A stretch of DNA of 39,156 nucleotides. It comes from Actinomycetales bacterium (GTDB taxonomy: Bacteria; Actinomycetota; Actinomycetes; Actinomycetales; Actinomycetaceae). The notes beneath the pieces are model-generated. The model saw only the letters and a list, made by a program, of their open reading frames with translations. It was not told the DNA's origin and searched no databases. Of this stretch, positions 8,121-15,969 are shown in pieces; the first letter of the stretch is position 1, and each line of letters starts with the position of its first letter. Where the stretch lies: positions 1 to 39,156 of the forward strand of contig JADGOQ010000080.1 in NCBI GenBank assembly GCA_017882885.1, in the 5' to 3' direction. The translations under genes were made by a program, and so were the position numbers.

Positions 8121-8200
8121 ACCGCCCCGCGCTCCCGCGCAACGCCCCGCGCTCCCGCGCAACGCCCCGCGCCCTCGCCCAACGCCCCGCGCTCCCGCGC
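8121..8200. repeat. Four tandem 20-bp units upstream of putA
   Basis: Four head-to-tail 20-bp units: 8121-8140, 8141-8160, 8161-8180 and 8181-8200. The consensus is AACGCCCCGCGCTCCCGCGC; units 2 and 4 are identical, unit 1 differs by one base and unit 3 in its last third. They lie 92-171 bases upstream of putA. A period of 20 is not a multiple of 3, arguing against coding. Confidence 0.9.
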
Positions 8201-8620
8201 AGTTTCGAGCAGTTGGCGACGCCGGTGGTGGCCCATTTCCGCATCGGCGTCGCCAAGGAACGTATTCAGCCGCGATTCTGGTTCCCAAACCGGCAGTTGG
8301 CGCCCTCGATGCGGCTGGGCATGCTCATAGAGGGCTCCAACCGCCCGAAACCCGGCTCAAGCGCGCTGAGGGGGCGCATCCGGAGGTTCCACGAGCGGTC
8401 GGTGGACTCTCTGGGCTGTGTCGAGGCGCGTGCGCACGTGTCCGTATTCTCCCGGGAGTGCTCGTTGCAGAATCCGCCTCGAGTTCTCCCGGGAGGCTGA
8501 GGACCGCGAGGGGCAGGCGGCTGGCGGAGGCGGCGGACGGCGCTTCAGATGAGGTGGTGGGCCGGACGCGGGCGAGGACAGCATGCTCCTGCAGGCACGG
8601 CGGCCGCGAGCGGGCACCGG
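8201..8620. other. Gene-free stretch between the putA repeats and the HepT gene
   Basis: No convincing gene on either strand: candidate frames are Arg/Pro/Ala-rich and lack ribosome sites. The palindrome CTCCCGGGAG occurs twice, at 8449-8458 and 8486-8495, each preceded by TT or ATT. CCGCATCG (8239-8246) is inverted at 8307-8314. Some of the sequence has lower GC than the flanks, so it may be degraded gene remnant. Confidence 0.5.
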
Positions 8621-8983
8621 TCAGGCGGACAGGCCGAGTCGCTTCATCAACGCCGGGATGTCGCGCTGGAGGGTGACCCACATGAGGTCGTGGTTGACCT
8701 TGTCGTACTGGTGGGCGACCAGGTTCCGCATCCGGGTGATGTCGACCCACTCGATGTTGTGGTGGTCCGATTTGAAATCCTCGGGAAACCGCTCCACAAC
8801 CGTCGCCACCTTGATGAGCAGGCGCTCGCCGGCGTTCCGCAGCAGCCGGCCCTGCGCGGTGTCGGCCAGATAGGCATCGCGTCCCAAGGCGACCAGGTAG
8901 TCGGCGTCTCGGCCGAACCCGGCCAGATCATCGAGCCAGTCGCGGAGTCGGCTCTCGGGGACCGGGTGCTCCGAGGGCGTCAC
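8621..8983 (-). CDS. hepT: HepT-like HEPN toxin (DUF86)
   Basis: 120-residue HEPN-fold ribonuclease toxin of the MNT-HEPN type. The RX4HXY active-site motif is intact as RNLVAHQY (about residues 85-92); in characterised HepT proteins the Arg and His cleave RNA and the Tyr is the residue AMPylated by the partner. The helical context (LLRNAGERLLIKVATVVERF) fits the family, as does the length. The start overlaps the end of the antitoxin gene (8980-8983), so the toxin is translated after, and coupled to, its neutraliser. Substrate RNA is unknown. The intact motif suggests an active toxin. Confidence 0.88.
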   Translation of the reverse strand: MTPSEHPVPESRLRDWLDDLAGFGRDADYLVALGRDAYLADTAQGRLLRNAGERLLIKVATVVERFPEDFKSDHHNIEWVDITRMRNLVAHQYDKVNHDLMWVTLQRDIPALMKRLGLSA

Positions 8984-9432
8984 AGTGGCACCGCCTCGCG
9001 AATGGCCCGGTCGATGACCGGTCCGGTCGAACCGGCTGACACAACATCAACCCGAACCGTCAAGAGCTCAGTGAGTTCGTCCTCCATGGCCAGCAGGTCG
9101 GTGATCCCGGCGTCCTCGGGGAATGAGACCAGCAGGTCGACGTCGGAGTCCGGACCATCCGTACCCCGCGCCACCGAACCGAACACTCGCGGTGCGCTCC
9201 CGTGGTGCCGCGCGACGATCTCCAGCGCTTGCCCGCGCATCTCCCGTAGCACCTGGGACGGCCGGACCACCAGCACCCGGTCCAGCGCCGTCCGGGTTGC
9301 GGCGCTGGGCTGACGCCTGCCGGATTCGATCGCCGAAATCAGCGGCTGCTTCACACCCGAGCGCGCCGCCAACTCACGCTGCGAGAGGTGAAGCGCCTCC
9401 CGACGTGCCCTGACCTGGCTCGCGTACGTCAC
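8980..9432 (-). CDS. mntA: HTH-fused minimal nucleotidyltransferase antitoxin (MntA-like)
   Basis: 150-residue antitoxin that would AMPylate the HepT tyrosine. Residues 1-60 are an Xre/Cro helix-turn-helix (LSQRELAARSGVKQPLISAI). Residues about 75-150 are the nucleotidyltransferase with the GSX10DXD motif: GSVARG, then SDVDLLV carrying both aspartates. The HTH fusion means one protein neutralises the toxin and can bind its own promoter. I prefer the GTG at 9432 over the GTG at 9438: a -10-like TATCAT lies exactly 6 nt upstream of 9432 with a 17-nt spacer to TTGGCT, giving a leaderless mRNA, and no Shine-Dalgarno serves either start. The family is known; the autoregulation is inference. Confidence 0.88.
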   Translation of the reverse strand: MTYASQVRARREALHLSQRELAARSGVKQPLISAIESGRRQPSAATRTALDRVLVVRPSQVLREMRGQALEIVARHHGSAPRVFGSVARGTDGPDSDVDLLVSFPEDAGITDLLAMEDELTELLTVRVDVVSAGSTGPVIDRAIREAVPL

Positions 9433-9438
9433 ACCCAC

Positions 9439-9467
9439 ATGATAACGCCGGTGTTATCGCGAGCCAA
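9439..9467 (-). promoter_or_regulatory. Promoter with embedded palindromic operator for the toxin-antitoxin pair
   Basis: On the minus strand: TTGGCT (9467-9462) as -35, a 17-nt spacer, TATCAT (9444-9439) as -10. A palindrome with 6-bp arms, GATAAC and GTTATC separated by CACCGG-type centre, occupies 9441-9458 and overlaps the spacer and -10. Binding of the antitoxin's HTH there would block RNA polymerase. Confidence 0.65.
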
Positions 9468-9502
9468 GCACCTCGTGAGTGAATGGGCGGCTGGCAACAC
9501 GT

Positions 9503-9636
9503 TGGCAACCGATACAGTCCGGGCCGGCTCGCCCCGGCTGTATCGCTTGATGGCCTCAATTGGGGCCGATTGGGCGCTCGAAGCCGCAATAACTCGCAAT
9601 TGGCGATACACCCGCCGGGGGGCGTATCGGTTGCCA
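9503..9636. repeat. Dispersed palindromic element, copy C, with complete terminal inverted repeats
   Basis: 134-bp element beginning TGGCAACCGATAC (9503-9515) and ending GTATCGGTTGCCA (9624-9636), a perfect 13-bp inverted repeat. Hairpin 1: CGATACAG (9510-9517) with CTGTATCG (9538-9545), extended by CCGGG/CCCGG. Hairpin 2: CGATAC (9604-9609) with GTATCG (9624-9629), with GC-rich arms inside. About 58 bp lie between the hairpins. An extra TGGCAAC (9492-9498) and GGTTGC (9639-9644) sit just outside the ends. It starts 12 bp beyond the EF-G2 stop and may act as its terminator. Confidence 0.85.
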
Positions 9637-9647
9637 GCGGTTGCGGC

Positions 9648-11807
9648 CTACGCCCCGGCCACCAGCTTCTCCGTCAGGTGCGACGGCGCCGGCTCGTGGT
9701 GCAGGTACTCCCGCGAGAAGGTGCCGGTGCCCCGGGCGAGCGAGCGCAACGCGGTGGCGTAGCGGACCAGCTCGAACGTGGGAACCTCCGCGGTGACCGC
9801 GGTGCGTCCTTCACCGACCTGGTCGGTGCCCTTGACGCGCCCACGGCGGGTGGAGAGGTCGGACATCACGCCGCCGACGAACTCGTCGTCGCACTCCACC
9901 GTCACCGTGTCAACGGGCTCGAGGATGGTGATCCCGCCCTTCTTCGCGGCCTCCTGCACGCTGAGCGCGCCGGCCATCTGGAAGGCGGCGTCGGAGGAGT
10001 CCACCGCGTGGGCCTTGCCGTGGTACAGCACGGCGCGGACGTCCACCATCGGGTAACCGGTGATGCCCTTCGCCATCTGGTTCACGATGCCCTTCTCCAC
10101 GGACGGGATGTACTGGCGCGGCACGGTGCCGCCCACCACCTCGTCCACGAACTCGAAGCCGCTGCCCTGGGGCAGGGGCTCGAAGCGGAGGTCCGCCACC
10201 GCGTACTGGCCGTGGCCACCGGACTGCTTGACGTGCTTGCCCTGCACCTCGCACTTGTCCTTGAGGGTTTCGCGGAGGGCCACGAGCACCGGAACGGTCT
10301 TGACCTCGACACCGGAGCGGTTCCGCAGCCGGTCGAGCATCACCTGGAGGTGCTGCTCGCCCATGGTCCACAGCACGAGCTGCCCGGTGGTGGCGTCCAC
10401 CTCCACGCGGACCGTGGGGTCCTCGGCCTGGAGGCGCTGCAGGCCCTGCATGAGCTTGCCCTCGTCGCCCTTCTTCAGGTTCAGGATCGCAGTGGGGTAC
10501 AGCGGCTCGGGCATCGTCCACGGGGTGATGACGGCAGGGTTCGCCGGGTCGGAGAGGGTGTCGCCCGTCTCCGCCTTGGTCAGCCGCGCCACGGTGACCA
10601 CCTCACCCGCCACGGCCTTGTCCACCGGCACCTGGGACCCACCCAATGGCCGGCCGAGGGCGCCGACGCGCTCCTCGTCGTCGTGATCGGCGTGCCACTG
10701 CGGGTTCGCGGGCTTACCGGAGAACTGGGACAGGTGGCCGGAGATGTGCACCATCTGGTCGGAGCGCAGCACGCCGGAGTAGACGCGCACCACCGAGACG
10801 CGGCCCACGAACGGGTCCGTGGTGGTCTTGATGACGGCGGCCACCAGCGGTTCGTCCACCGAGTGGGTGAGCGGCGCGCGCTCGGCGCCCGCGGGGGAGT
10901 AGATGGTGGGCAGCACGTGGTCCGCGGGCGAGGGGAAGCCCACGCACATGACGCGCAGCAACCGCGGGACGCCGAGGCCGGTGGTGGCCACGATCGGCAG
11001 CACCGGGAAGAAGTCCGCGTGCCCGATGGCCTTCGCGAGGTCGGCGGAGAGGGTCAGGAAGCCGAGTTCCTCGCCCTCGAGGTACTTCTCCATGAGGTCC
11101 TCGTCACCGGACTCCGTGATGACGTCCTCGATCAGGCGGGCGCGCAACTCCTCCACGCTGTCCTGGTCATCCGGGTCCAGCGGGGTCAGTTTCATGCTGG
11201 ACCCGATGCCCTCCACGATCTGGGCCCGCGACACCGAGATGACCCGCGCGTTCGCCGGGTCGTTCGCCTTGTACGGCAGGTAGAGGGCGTGCACCCCATC
11301 CCCGAAGACGCGCTGCAGCTCCTCGAGCGTCGCGTCGAAGTTCGCGCGCGGTTCGTCGACGTCGGTGACCACGATGGCGCGGGGGGCGCCGGCCGCGGCG
11401 CACTCGTCCCACACCCGGCGGGTGGCGCCGTCGATGCCGTCGACGGCGGAGATGACGAACAGGGCGGCGTCGGCGCCGCGCAGGCCCGCGCGCAGTTCGC
11501 CGACGAAGTCGGGGTTGCCCGGGGCGTCCAGCAGGTTCAGGCGAACGGTGCCGAGGTCACCGATGAGGTCGGGGTCGGAGATGTCCACCGAGGCGACGGC
11601 CAGGTTCACGGAGTAGTGCAGGCGCTTCTCGACGTCCTCGAAGTCCGTGACGGTGTTCCCGTCCTCCACGCGGCCCGTACGGTTGATCACGCCGACCCTG
11701 TTCAGCAAGGTCTCGATCAGCGTGGTCTTCCCGGAGCCGCCGGGGCCAACAAGGACAACATTGCGTACTTCAGGGGCCGCGGAGCCCCCGCTCGTCTTTG
11801 AGTTCAT
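9648..11807 (-). CDS. Elongation factor G-like protein EF-G2
   Basis: 719-residue translational-GTPase paralogue of the actinobacterial EF-G2 type. The P-loop is GPGGSGKT (about residues 20-27) rather than the AHIDAGKT of true EF-G; switch I lacks the RGIT motif (VNLAVASVDI region); G3 reads DAPG. The G4 motif, NKxD in most GTPases, reads TDVD here (VVTDVDEPRA, about residue 150). Domains II-V are complete, including EF-G-like GGHGQY and a QVTGYP-like ITGYPMVDVRA stretch. A role distinct from canonical translocation is likely. Start at ATG 11807; an in-frame ATG at 11825 is possible. TGTGAT lies 6 nt before 11807, so the mRNA may be leaderless. Confidence 0.85.
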   Translation of the reverse strand: MNSKTSGGSAAPEVRNVVLVGPGGSGKTTLIETLLNRVGVINRTGRVEDGNTVTDFEDVEKRLHYSVNLAVASVDISDPDLIGDLGTVRLNLLDAPGNPDFVGELRAGLRGADAALFVISAVDGIDGATRRVWDECAAAGAPRAIVVTDVDEPRANFDATLEELQRVFGDGVHALYLPYKANDPANARVISVSRAQIVEGIGSSMKLTPLDPDDQDSVEELRARLIEDVITESGDEDLMEKYLEGEELGFLTLSADLAKAIGHADFFPVLPIVATTGLGVPRLLRVMCVGFPSPADHVLPTIYSPAGAERAPLTHSVDEPLVAAVIKTTTDPFVGRVSVVRVYSGVLRSDQMVHISGHLSQFSGKPANPQWHADHDDEERVGALGRPLGGSQVPVDKAVAGEVVTVARLTKAETGDTLSDPANPAVITPWTMPEPLYPTAILNLKKGDEGKLMQGLQRLQAEDPTVRVEVDATTGQLVLWTMGEQHLQVMLDRLRNRSGVEVKTVPVLVALRETLKDKCEVQGKHVKQSGGHGQYAVADLRFEPLPQGSGFEFVDEVVGGTVPRQYIPSVEKGIVNQMAKGITGYPMVDVRAVLYHGKAHAVDSSDAAFQMAGALSVQEAAKKGGITILEPVDTVTVECDDEFVGGVMSDLSTRRGRVKGTDQVGEGRTAVTAEVPTFELVRYATALRSLARGTGTFSREYLHHEPAPSHLTEKLVAGA

Positions 11808-11890
11808 CCACCTATCACACCCCATGGGGAGCGAACATGCGAGGACCTTCGTCGCACCTTTTGCGGGTGGCGCCCGGAGGGCGACGGCGG

Positions 11891-13441
11891 TCAGAGGTCC
11901 AGGTGCGTGACCCGGCCGTCCACCACGGTCATGTCCACCACCATGCCGCCCAGCATGACACCCATGTCCCGGGCGTCGCCGAGCTCCTCGGTGGGGTCCG
12001 CCTCGAGCAGGATCACATCCCCGGGGGCGCCCGGCGCCAGCGTGCCCCGGCCGTCGGTGGAGCAGGCGAAGGCCTGCGCGGCGGTGATCGCCTCGGTGGA
12101 GTTCCATTGGGTGCGCTCGTCCGCGCTGCGGAACACCGCCGCCGACATCGCCAGCCACGGGTCCAGCGGCGAGACCGGCGCGTCCGAGCCCAGCGCCACC
12201 GTGATCCCCTCCGCGATCAGCGAATACGTCATGAAGCACCGGTTCTTGCGGTCCGGCCACACCCGCGCGGTGACGTCCCGGTCATCGAGCAGGTGCGCGG
12301 GCTGCATCGACGCGGTCAGGCCGTACTTCGCCAGGCGCGGGATGTCGCGGTACGCGAGCAGTTGGAGGTGTTCGATCGACCCACGCGCACCGGTGGCCGC
12401 GAAGGCGTCGATCGCCGAGCCGACCGCGGCGTCGCCGATCGCGTGCACCGCCGCCTCGATGCCGTGCGCGTGGGCGCGCGCGAGCAGCTCGGTCAGCTCG
12501 TCCTGCTCGTAGTTGGTGACCCCATACGGGTCCGCCAGACCGTGGGCGTCCGGGTACGGGTCAACGCAGCGGGCCGTGCGGGTGTTCAGCGACCCGTCCG
12601 AGATGATCTTCAACGGCCCCATCCTCACCAGGCCCGCGCCGCCCTCCAGCGCCTGCCCGGTCCGCAGCCGCGCCGCGATCGCCGCGTCGAGGTGGTCCGG
12701 GTAGGTGGCGGCACGCACCCGCAGCCCGGTGGCGCCCGCGGACACACGCCCCGGCCAGGCCAGGAACGGCGCCCCGAACTCCATGTCCACGATCCCCACC
12801 ACGCCCTTCCGGGCCGCCAGCTCGAACGCCCCCGCGGCGCCGGCCGCCGCCTGCGCACGCGCGCCGGGGAGTTCGTCCAGGCGGGCGAGGGTATCGAACC
12901 ACTCGCGCTCCTCCATCACGCCCTCTCGCGGGGACAGGCCGAGGATTTCGAGCGCGCGGGAGTTCAGCCAGCCGTTGTGGGCGTCGCCGGAGATGAGCAC
13001 CACGGGCCGGCCGTCGCTGACGGCGTCGAGTTGCGCCACGGTCGCTGGCGCCGGCCACAACGCCGACCGGTGGCCGAAGCCGAACACCGTGGCGCCGTCG
13101 TCGGGGCGGTGCGGCAGCTCGCGGGCCAGGATGGCGACGACGTCGTCCGCGCTCGCGGACCCGCTCACGTCCACGCGGGTGAGGGTCTGGGCCCACTGGT
13201 CCCAGTGCACGTGCGCGTCCCACAGGCCGGGGGCGGCGAACCGCATGTCCGCGTCGTACTCGTCCTCGCCCGCGCGCGCGAGGCCCGGCCCGATCTCCGC
13301 GACGACGCCGTCACGGATGCGAAGGTCCACCGGGCGCCGGGGGACGGTGGTGTGGTCCGGGGTGTGGCCGCGGCGGTCGATCCCCACGGGGACCATCCGG
13401 ACGTTGCGGATCAGGAGCGAGCGCTGCGCGGATTCCGACAT
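11891..13441 (-). CDS. Amidohydrolase 3 (YtcJ-like) family metal hydrolase
   Basis: 516-residue cytosolic metal-dependent hydrolase. The amidohydrolase HxH metal site is HVHWD (about residues 75-79), followed by GDAHNGWLN, the HAIGDAAV motif (usually HAIGDRA), and the late GSDAPVSPLDPW motif with the catalytic Asp. The length matches the YtcJ subgroup. The substrate (N-acyl or cyclic amide or ester) cannot be deduced. GGGAAGG sits about 5 nt before the ATG at 13441, making it better than the in-frame GTG at 13447. It lies upstream of EF-G2 on the same strand with an 83-base gap and is divergent from the YczE-like gene, sharing a 59-base promoter region. Confidence 0.85.
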   Translation of the reverse strand: MSESAQRSLLIRNVRMVPVGIDRRGHTPDHTTVPRRPVDLRIRDGVVAEIGPGLARAGEDEYDADMRFAAPGLWDAHVHWDQWAQTLTRVDVSGSASADDVVAILARELPHRPDDGATVFGFGHRSALWPAPATVAQLDAVSDGRPVVLISGDAHNGWLNSRALEILGLSPREGVMEEREWFDTLARLDELPGARAQAAAGAAGAFELAARKGVVGIVDMEFGAPFLAWPGRVSAGATGLRVRAATYPDHLDAAIAARLRTGQALEGGAGLVRMGPLKIISDGSLNTRTARCVDPYPDAHGLADPYGVTNYEQDELTELLARAHAHGIEAAVHAIGDAAVGSAIDAFAATGARGSIEHLQLLAYRDIPRLAKYGLTASMQPAHLLDDRDVTARVWPDRKNRCFMTYSLIAEGITVALGSDAPVSPLDPWLAMSAAVFRSADERTQWNSTEAITAAQAFACSTDGRGTLAPGAPGDVILLEADPTEELGDARDMGVMLGGMVVDMTVVDGRVTHLDL

Positions 13442-13500
13442 GGTCACCTTCCCTGGTCAGCCCTCGGCCCTGCGTTGGGAGCGAGCGTGCCGGCTCTGGC

Positions 13501-14091
13501 ATGCTCGTGGGCGTGAAGTTCCTGCGCCGCCTCCTCCAACTCGTGGCGGGGAACCTCATTCAAGGTATCAGTGTGGCCGCGCTCGTTCAGGCGAACCTGG
13601 GACTTCCCGGCTGGGATGTGTTCCACCAGGGGCTGGCGCGGGCCTTCGACAAGCCGATCGGCTCGTTGATCGTGGCGGTCTCGCTCCTGGTGCTGCTGCT
13701 GTGGATTCCCCTGCGCGAGAGGCCCGGGATCGGGACCGTGGTCAACGCGGTGCTGGTGGGGGTGTTCGTGGACGTCGGGCTCGCCGTGCTCCCGGACTTC
13801 GACGGCCTCGTGCTACGGTCCGCTGTGATGGTGGCTGGGACCGTGGGCTTTGCGCTCGGCACCGCGATCTACATCGGGGCCAACCTCGGCCCCGGCCCGC
13901 GCGACGGGCTCATGACCGGCCTCGCGCGCCGTGGCGCCTCCGTCCGGATGGCGCGGACCTCGATCGAGGTGATCGCGCTGGTGGTGGGCTTCCTCCTCGG
14001 CGGCACGATCGGGGTGGGGACGGTCCTGTTCGCGTTCGGGGTGGGGCCGCTGGTGCAGTGGTTCCTGCCGTGGTTCGCGAACGTTGACTGA
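13501..14091 (+). CDS. YczE/YitT-type integral membrane protein
   Basis: 196-residue protein with five or six hydrophobic segments. The pattern GNLIQGISVAALVQANLGLP and the segment YIGANLGPGPRDGLMTGLARR match the YczE/YyaS family, in which a conserved polar loop (GPGPRDG) connects two helices. Some relatives affect surfactin or antibiotic production, but the transport function of the family is unknown. The ATG at 13501 gives the fullest first helix; there is no strong ribosome site before it, and GTG 13513 is a shorter option. It converges on the ribokinase-like gene, with 29 bases between the two stops. Confidence 0.75.
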   Translation: MLVGVKFLRRLLQLVAGNLIQGISVAALVQANLGLPGWDVFHQGLARAFDKPIGSLIVAVSLLVLLLWIPLRERPGIGTVVNAVLVGVFVDVGLAVLPDFDGLVLRSAVMVAGTVGFALGTAIYIGANLGPGPRDGLMTGLARRGASVRMARTSIEVIALVVGFLLGGTIGVGTVLFAFGVGPLVQWFLPWFANVD

Positions 14092-14120
14092 GCGTTCACG
14101 GGCGCTCCGCCTCCGGCAGT

Positions 14121-15056
14121 TCAGGTGGGCTCAGCAGCCAGCGAGAAGGCGGGATAGCCCGAGGCGGCGCCCGGGTACCCGACGGCCGCTGAACCTGCCC
14201 GCACTCCTGCCGCCACACAGGCATCGAAAGGGAGACCCGTCGCGAGTGCGGCCGCGAGGACCCCGACCGCGGCGTCGCCCGCGCCTGTCGTGTCCACCAC
14301 TCGCGCCGCGGACGGCGCGGGGACGTGGCCGCTGGTCGTGCCCGCTTCCCCTGCGACTACGAAGACGGCTCCGAGCCTGCCGAGGGTGATCACCGCGCGC
14401 CGGACGCCGAGGCCGAGGAGGCGCGACGCGGTGGCAAGCGCGGCGTCGACCGACGCGGGAGCTTCCTCCCCCAGCACGAGGCCGGCCTCGGACTCGTTGA
14501 CCACGAGCACACCGAGGCCCTCGAACACCGCGGCCGGAAGCGCTATTGCCGGGGCGAGGTTGAGGACGACCTCCGCACCACGGGCGCGTCCGAGTTCGGC
14601 CACCGCCGCGACGGTCGCGGGCGGCACCTCGCCCTGGGTCACGAAGACGTCCGCGTCGCGGGCCGGATGCCCCTCTCGCAGCCCGGACAGGTCGACGACG
14701 CCGTTCGCCCCCGGGACGACGATGATCTCGTTCTCCCCGTTGGCGTCGACCGTGATGTGCGCGGTGCCCGTCGGGACACCGCGATCGACGGCGAGGAGTT
14801 CGTCGCGGACGCCGAAGTCCCGGAGCGATTGACGCAGGGTGAGGCCGGCGGCGTCACCGCCGACCCTGCCCACGAACCAGACCTCCGCGCCCGCGCGTGC
14901 GGCGGCGACCGCCTGGTTCGCCCCCTTTCCGCCCAGGCGGTAGCTGACCGAGGTGCCGATCAGCGTCTCCCCGGGTTCGGGGAATCGACTCACGGTCACG
15001 GTGATGTCCTGATTCAGGGACCCGACAACGGTGATGCGGGGCGTCCTGGCTTCCAT
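14121..15056 (-). CDS. rbsK: Ribokinase-like PfkB carbohydrate kinase
   Basis: 311-residue PfkB-fold kinase. The N-terminal signature GSLNQDITVTVSRFPEPGET and GGKGANQAVAAARAG segment, the later GEVPP segment and the C-terminal DTTGAGDAAVGVLAAAL (catalytic Asp in GAGD) are those of ribokinase, which phosphorylates D-ribose to ribose 5-phosphate. No ribose transporter or LacI-type regulator adjoins, so the exact sugar is not proven. Start ATG 15056 has no Shine-Dalgarno but carries CACAAT exactly 6 nt upstream, as expected for a leaderless transcript. A longer start at 15074 (MPHNGL...) is possible. Confidence 0.85.
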   Translation of the reverse strand: MEARTPRITVVGSLNQDITVTVSRFPEPGETLIGTSVSYRLGGKGANQAVAAARAGAEVWFVGRVGGDAAGLTLRQSLRDFGVRDELLAVDRGVPTGTAHITVDANGENEIIVVPGANGVVDLSGLREGHPARDADVFVTQGEVPPATVAAVAELGRARGAEVVLNLAPAIALPAAVFEGLGVLVVNESEAGLVLGEEAPASVDAALATASRLLGLGVRRAVITLGRLGAVFVVAGEAGTTSGHVPAPSAARVVDTTGAGDAAVGVLAAALATGLPFDACVAAGVRAGSAAVGYPGAASGYPAFSLAAEPT

Positions 15057-15174
15057 GAGCCCATTGTGTGGCATCCCGGTGCTGCTCGGGCCGTCAGGAT
15101 TGCGCGGTTGTCGAGCCGCGCGTCCCCTGCGCCGGCCGGGCACCGGTCCACGGGCGATCAGGCGGAGAGGGCGA

Positions 15175-15816
15175 TCAGAAGGGGAGGGCATCACCGGGGC
15201 GGCGCACCACCCGCAGGGGCACGAAGCTGTAGCCGCCCACGGCCCGCCGGATCGCGAAGTCATCGCCGTGCCGCTCCACCACGACCATTCGCGCGGCGGC
15301 GGGCAGGACCATGCGCCCACCCTCCTCGAGCTGCTCCGCGAGCTCGCGGGGCACGAAGCCGGCGTCCGCGGAGACGAGGATCCTGTCGAAGGGGGCGAGC
15401 GACGGCGCCCCGAGAGCATCGCCGTCGGCCCGGATCATCCGGGCGCGCGCGCCGGGGGCGTCGTCCAGGCCGACCGCCTCCAGGTTCTCGCGCGCCATCT
15501 CCACCAGTTCCGGCACGATCTCGACGCCGATCACCTCCCCCTCCGGCCCGGCCAGGTGCGCGAGGATCCTGGTGGTCCACCCGGAGCCCGCCCCGACGTC
15601 GAGCACCCTGTCCCCGGGGTACACGTCCAGCAGCGCGAGCATGGTCTGCACGGTGCTCGGCTGGGAGTTGGTGGCACCGTACCCGATCGCGATCGGCAGG
15701 TCCGCCCCGGCGAAGCGGCGCTCCCACCGTGGCAGGAACGCCTCCCGGGGCACGGTGCGCATCGCCGCGGCGGCCCGCCAATCGGCGTCCGCATCCGGCC
15801 AGAGCTCGGCCCTCAT
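15175..15816 (-). CDS. pcm: Protein-L-isoaspartate O-methyltransferase-like protein
   Basis: 213-residue SAM-dependent methyltransferase. The Pcm substrate loop GYGATNSQPSTVQTMLALL is followed by the SAM-binding motif I VLDVGAGSGWTTRILAHLAG, then VIGVEIVPELVEMA and a DRILVSADAGFVP motif. Classical Pcm repairs isoaspartyl residues in aged proteins. Many actinobacterial members of this size are of uncertain target, so the symbol is by similarity only. The ATG at 15816 has only a weak upstream ribosome site. It is divergent from the flavin electron-transfer operon and 118 bases downstream-facing to the ribokinase-like gene on the same strand. Confidence 0.78.
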   Translation of the reverse strand: MRAELWPDADADWRAAAAMRTVPREAFLPRWERRFAGADLPIAIGYGATNSQPSTVQTMLALLDVYPGDRVLDVGAGSGWTTRILAHLAGPEGEVIGVEIVPELVEMARENLEAVGLDDAPGARARMIRADGDALGAPSLAPFDRILVSADAGFVPRELAEQLEEGGRMVLPAAARMVVVERHGDDFAIRRAVGGYSFVPLRVVRRPGDALPF

Positions 15817-15897
15817 CGGGTCTCGAGCCGAGAGGTCCTCGTCACGTCCTCAGAGTATGGCCACGAGGTCCAGCCGCCCACCGGAGTGGGAACGGCG

Positions 15898-15939
15898 CTC
15901 ACAGGCGGCACCCACCAGTTCTCACAGGAGACCCACAGG
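15898..15939 (+). promoter_or_regulatory. Phased CACAGG direct repeats upstream of the flavin redox operon
   Basis: CTCACAGG at 15898-15905 and 15921-15928 and CCCACAGG at 15932-15939. Spacings of 23 and 11 bp put all three on about the same helix face, the arrangement bound by OmpR/PhoB-class response regulators. They lie 31-72 bases upstream of the first start codon. Confidence 0.45.
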
Positions 15940-15969
15940 CTCCGCTGCCAGCGTGAGGACATGGCACTC

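Noticed and set aside
8041-8676. Open frame running across the 20-bp repeats toward the HepT gene
   Set aside because: The sequence is low-complexity Arg/Pro/Ala, the frame crosses a non-coding repeat array, and it overlaps the HepT 3' end.
9483-13516. Long plus-strand frames opposite EF-G2 and the amidohydrolase
   Set aside because: They mirror the real minus-strand genes and have no recognisable domains.
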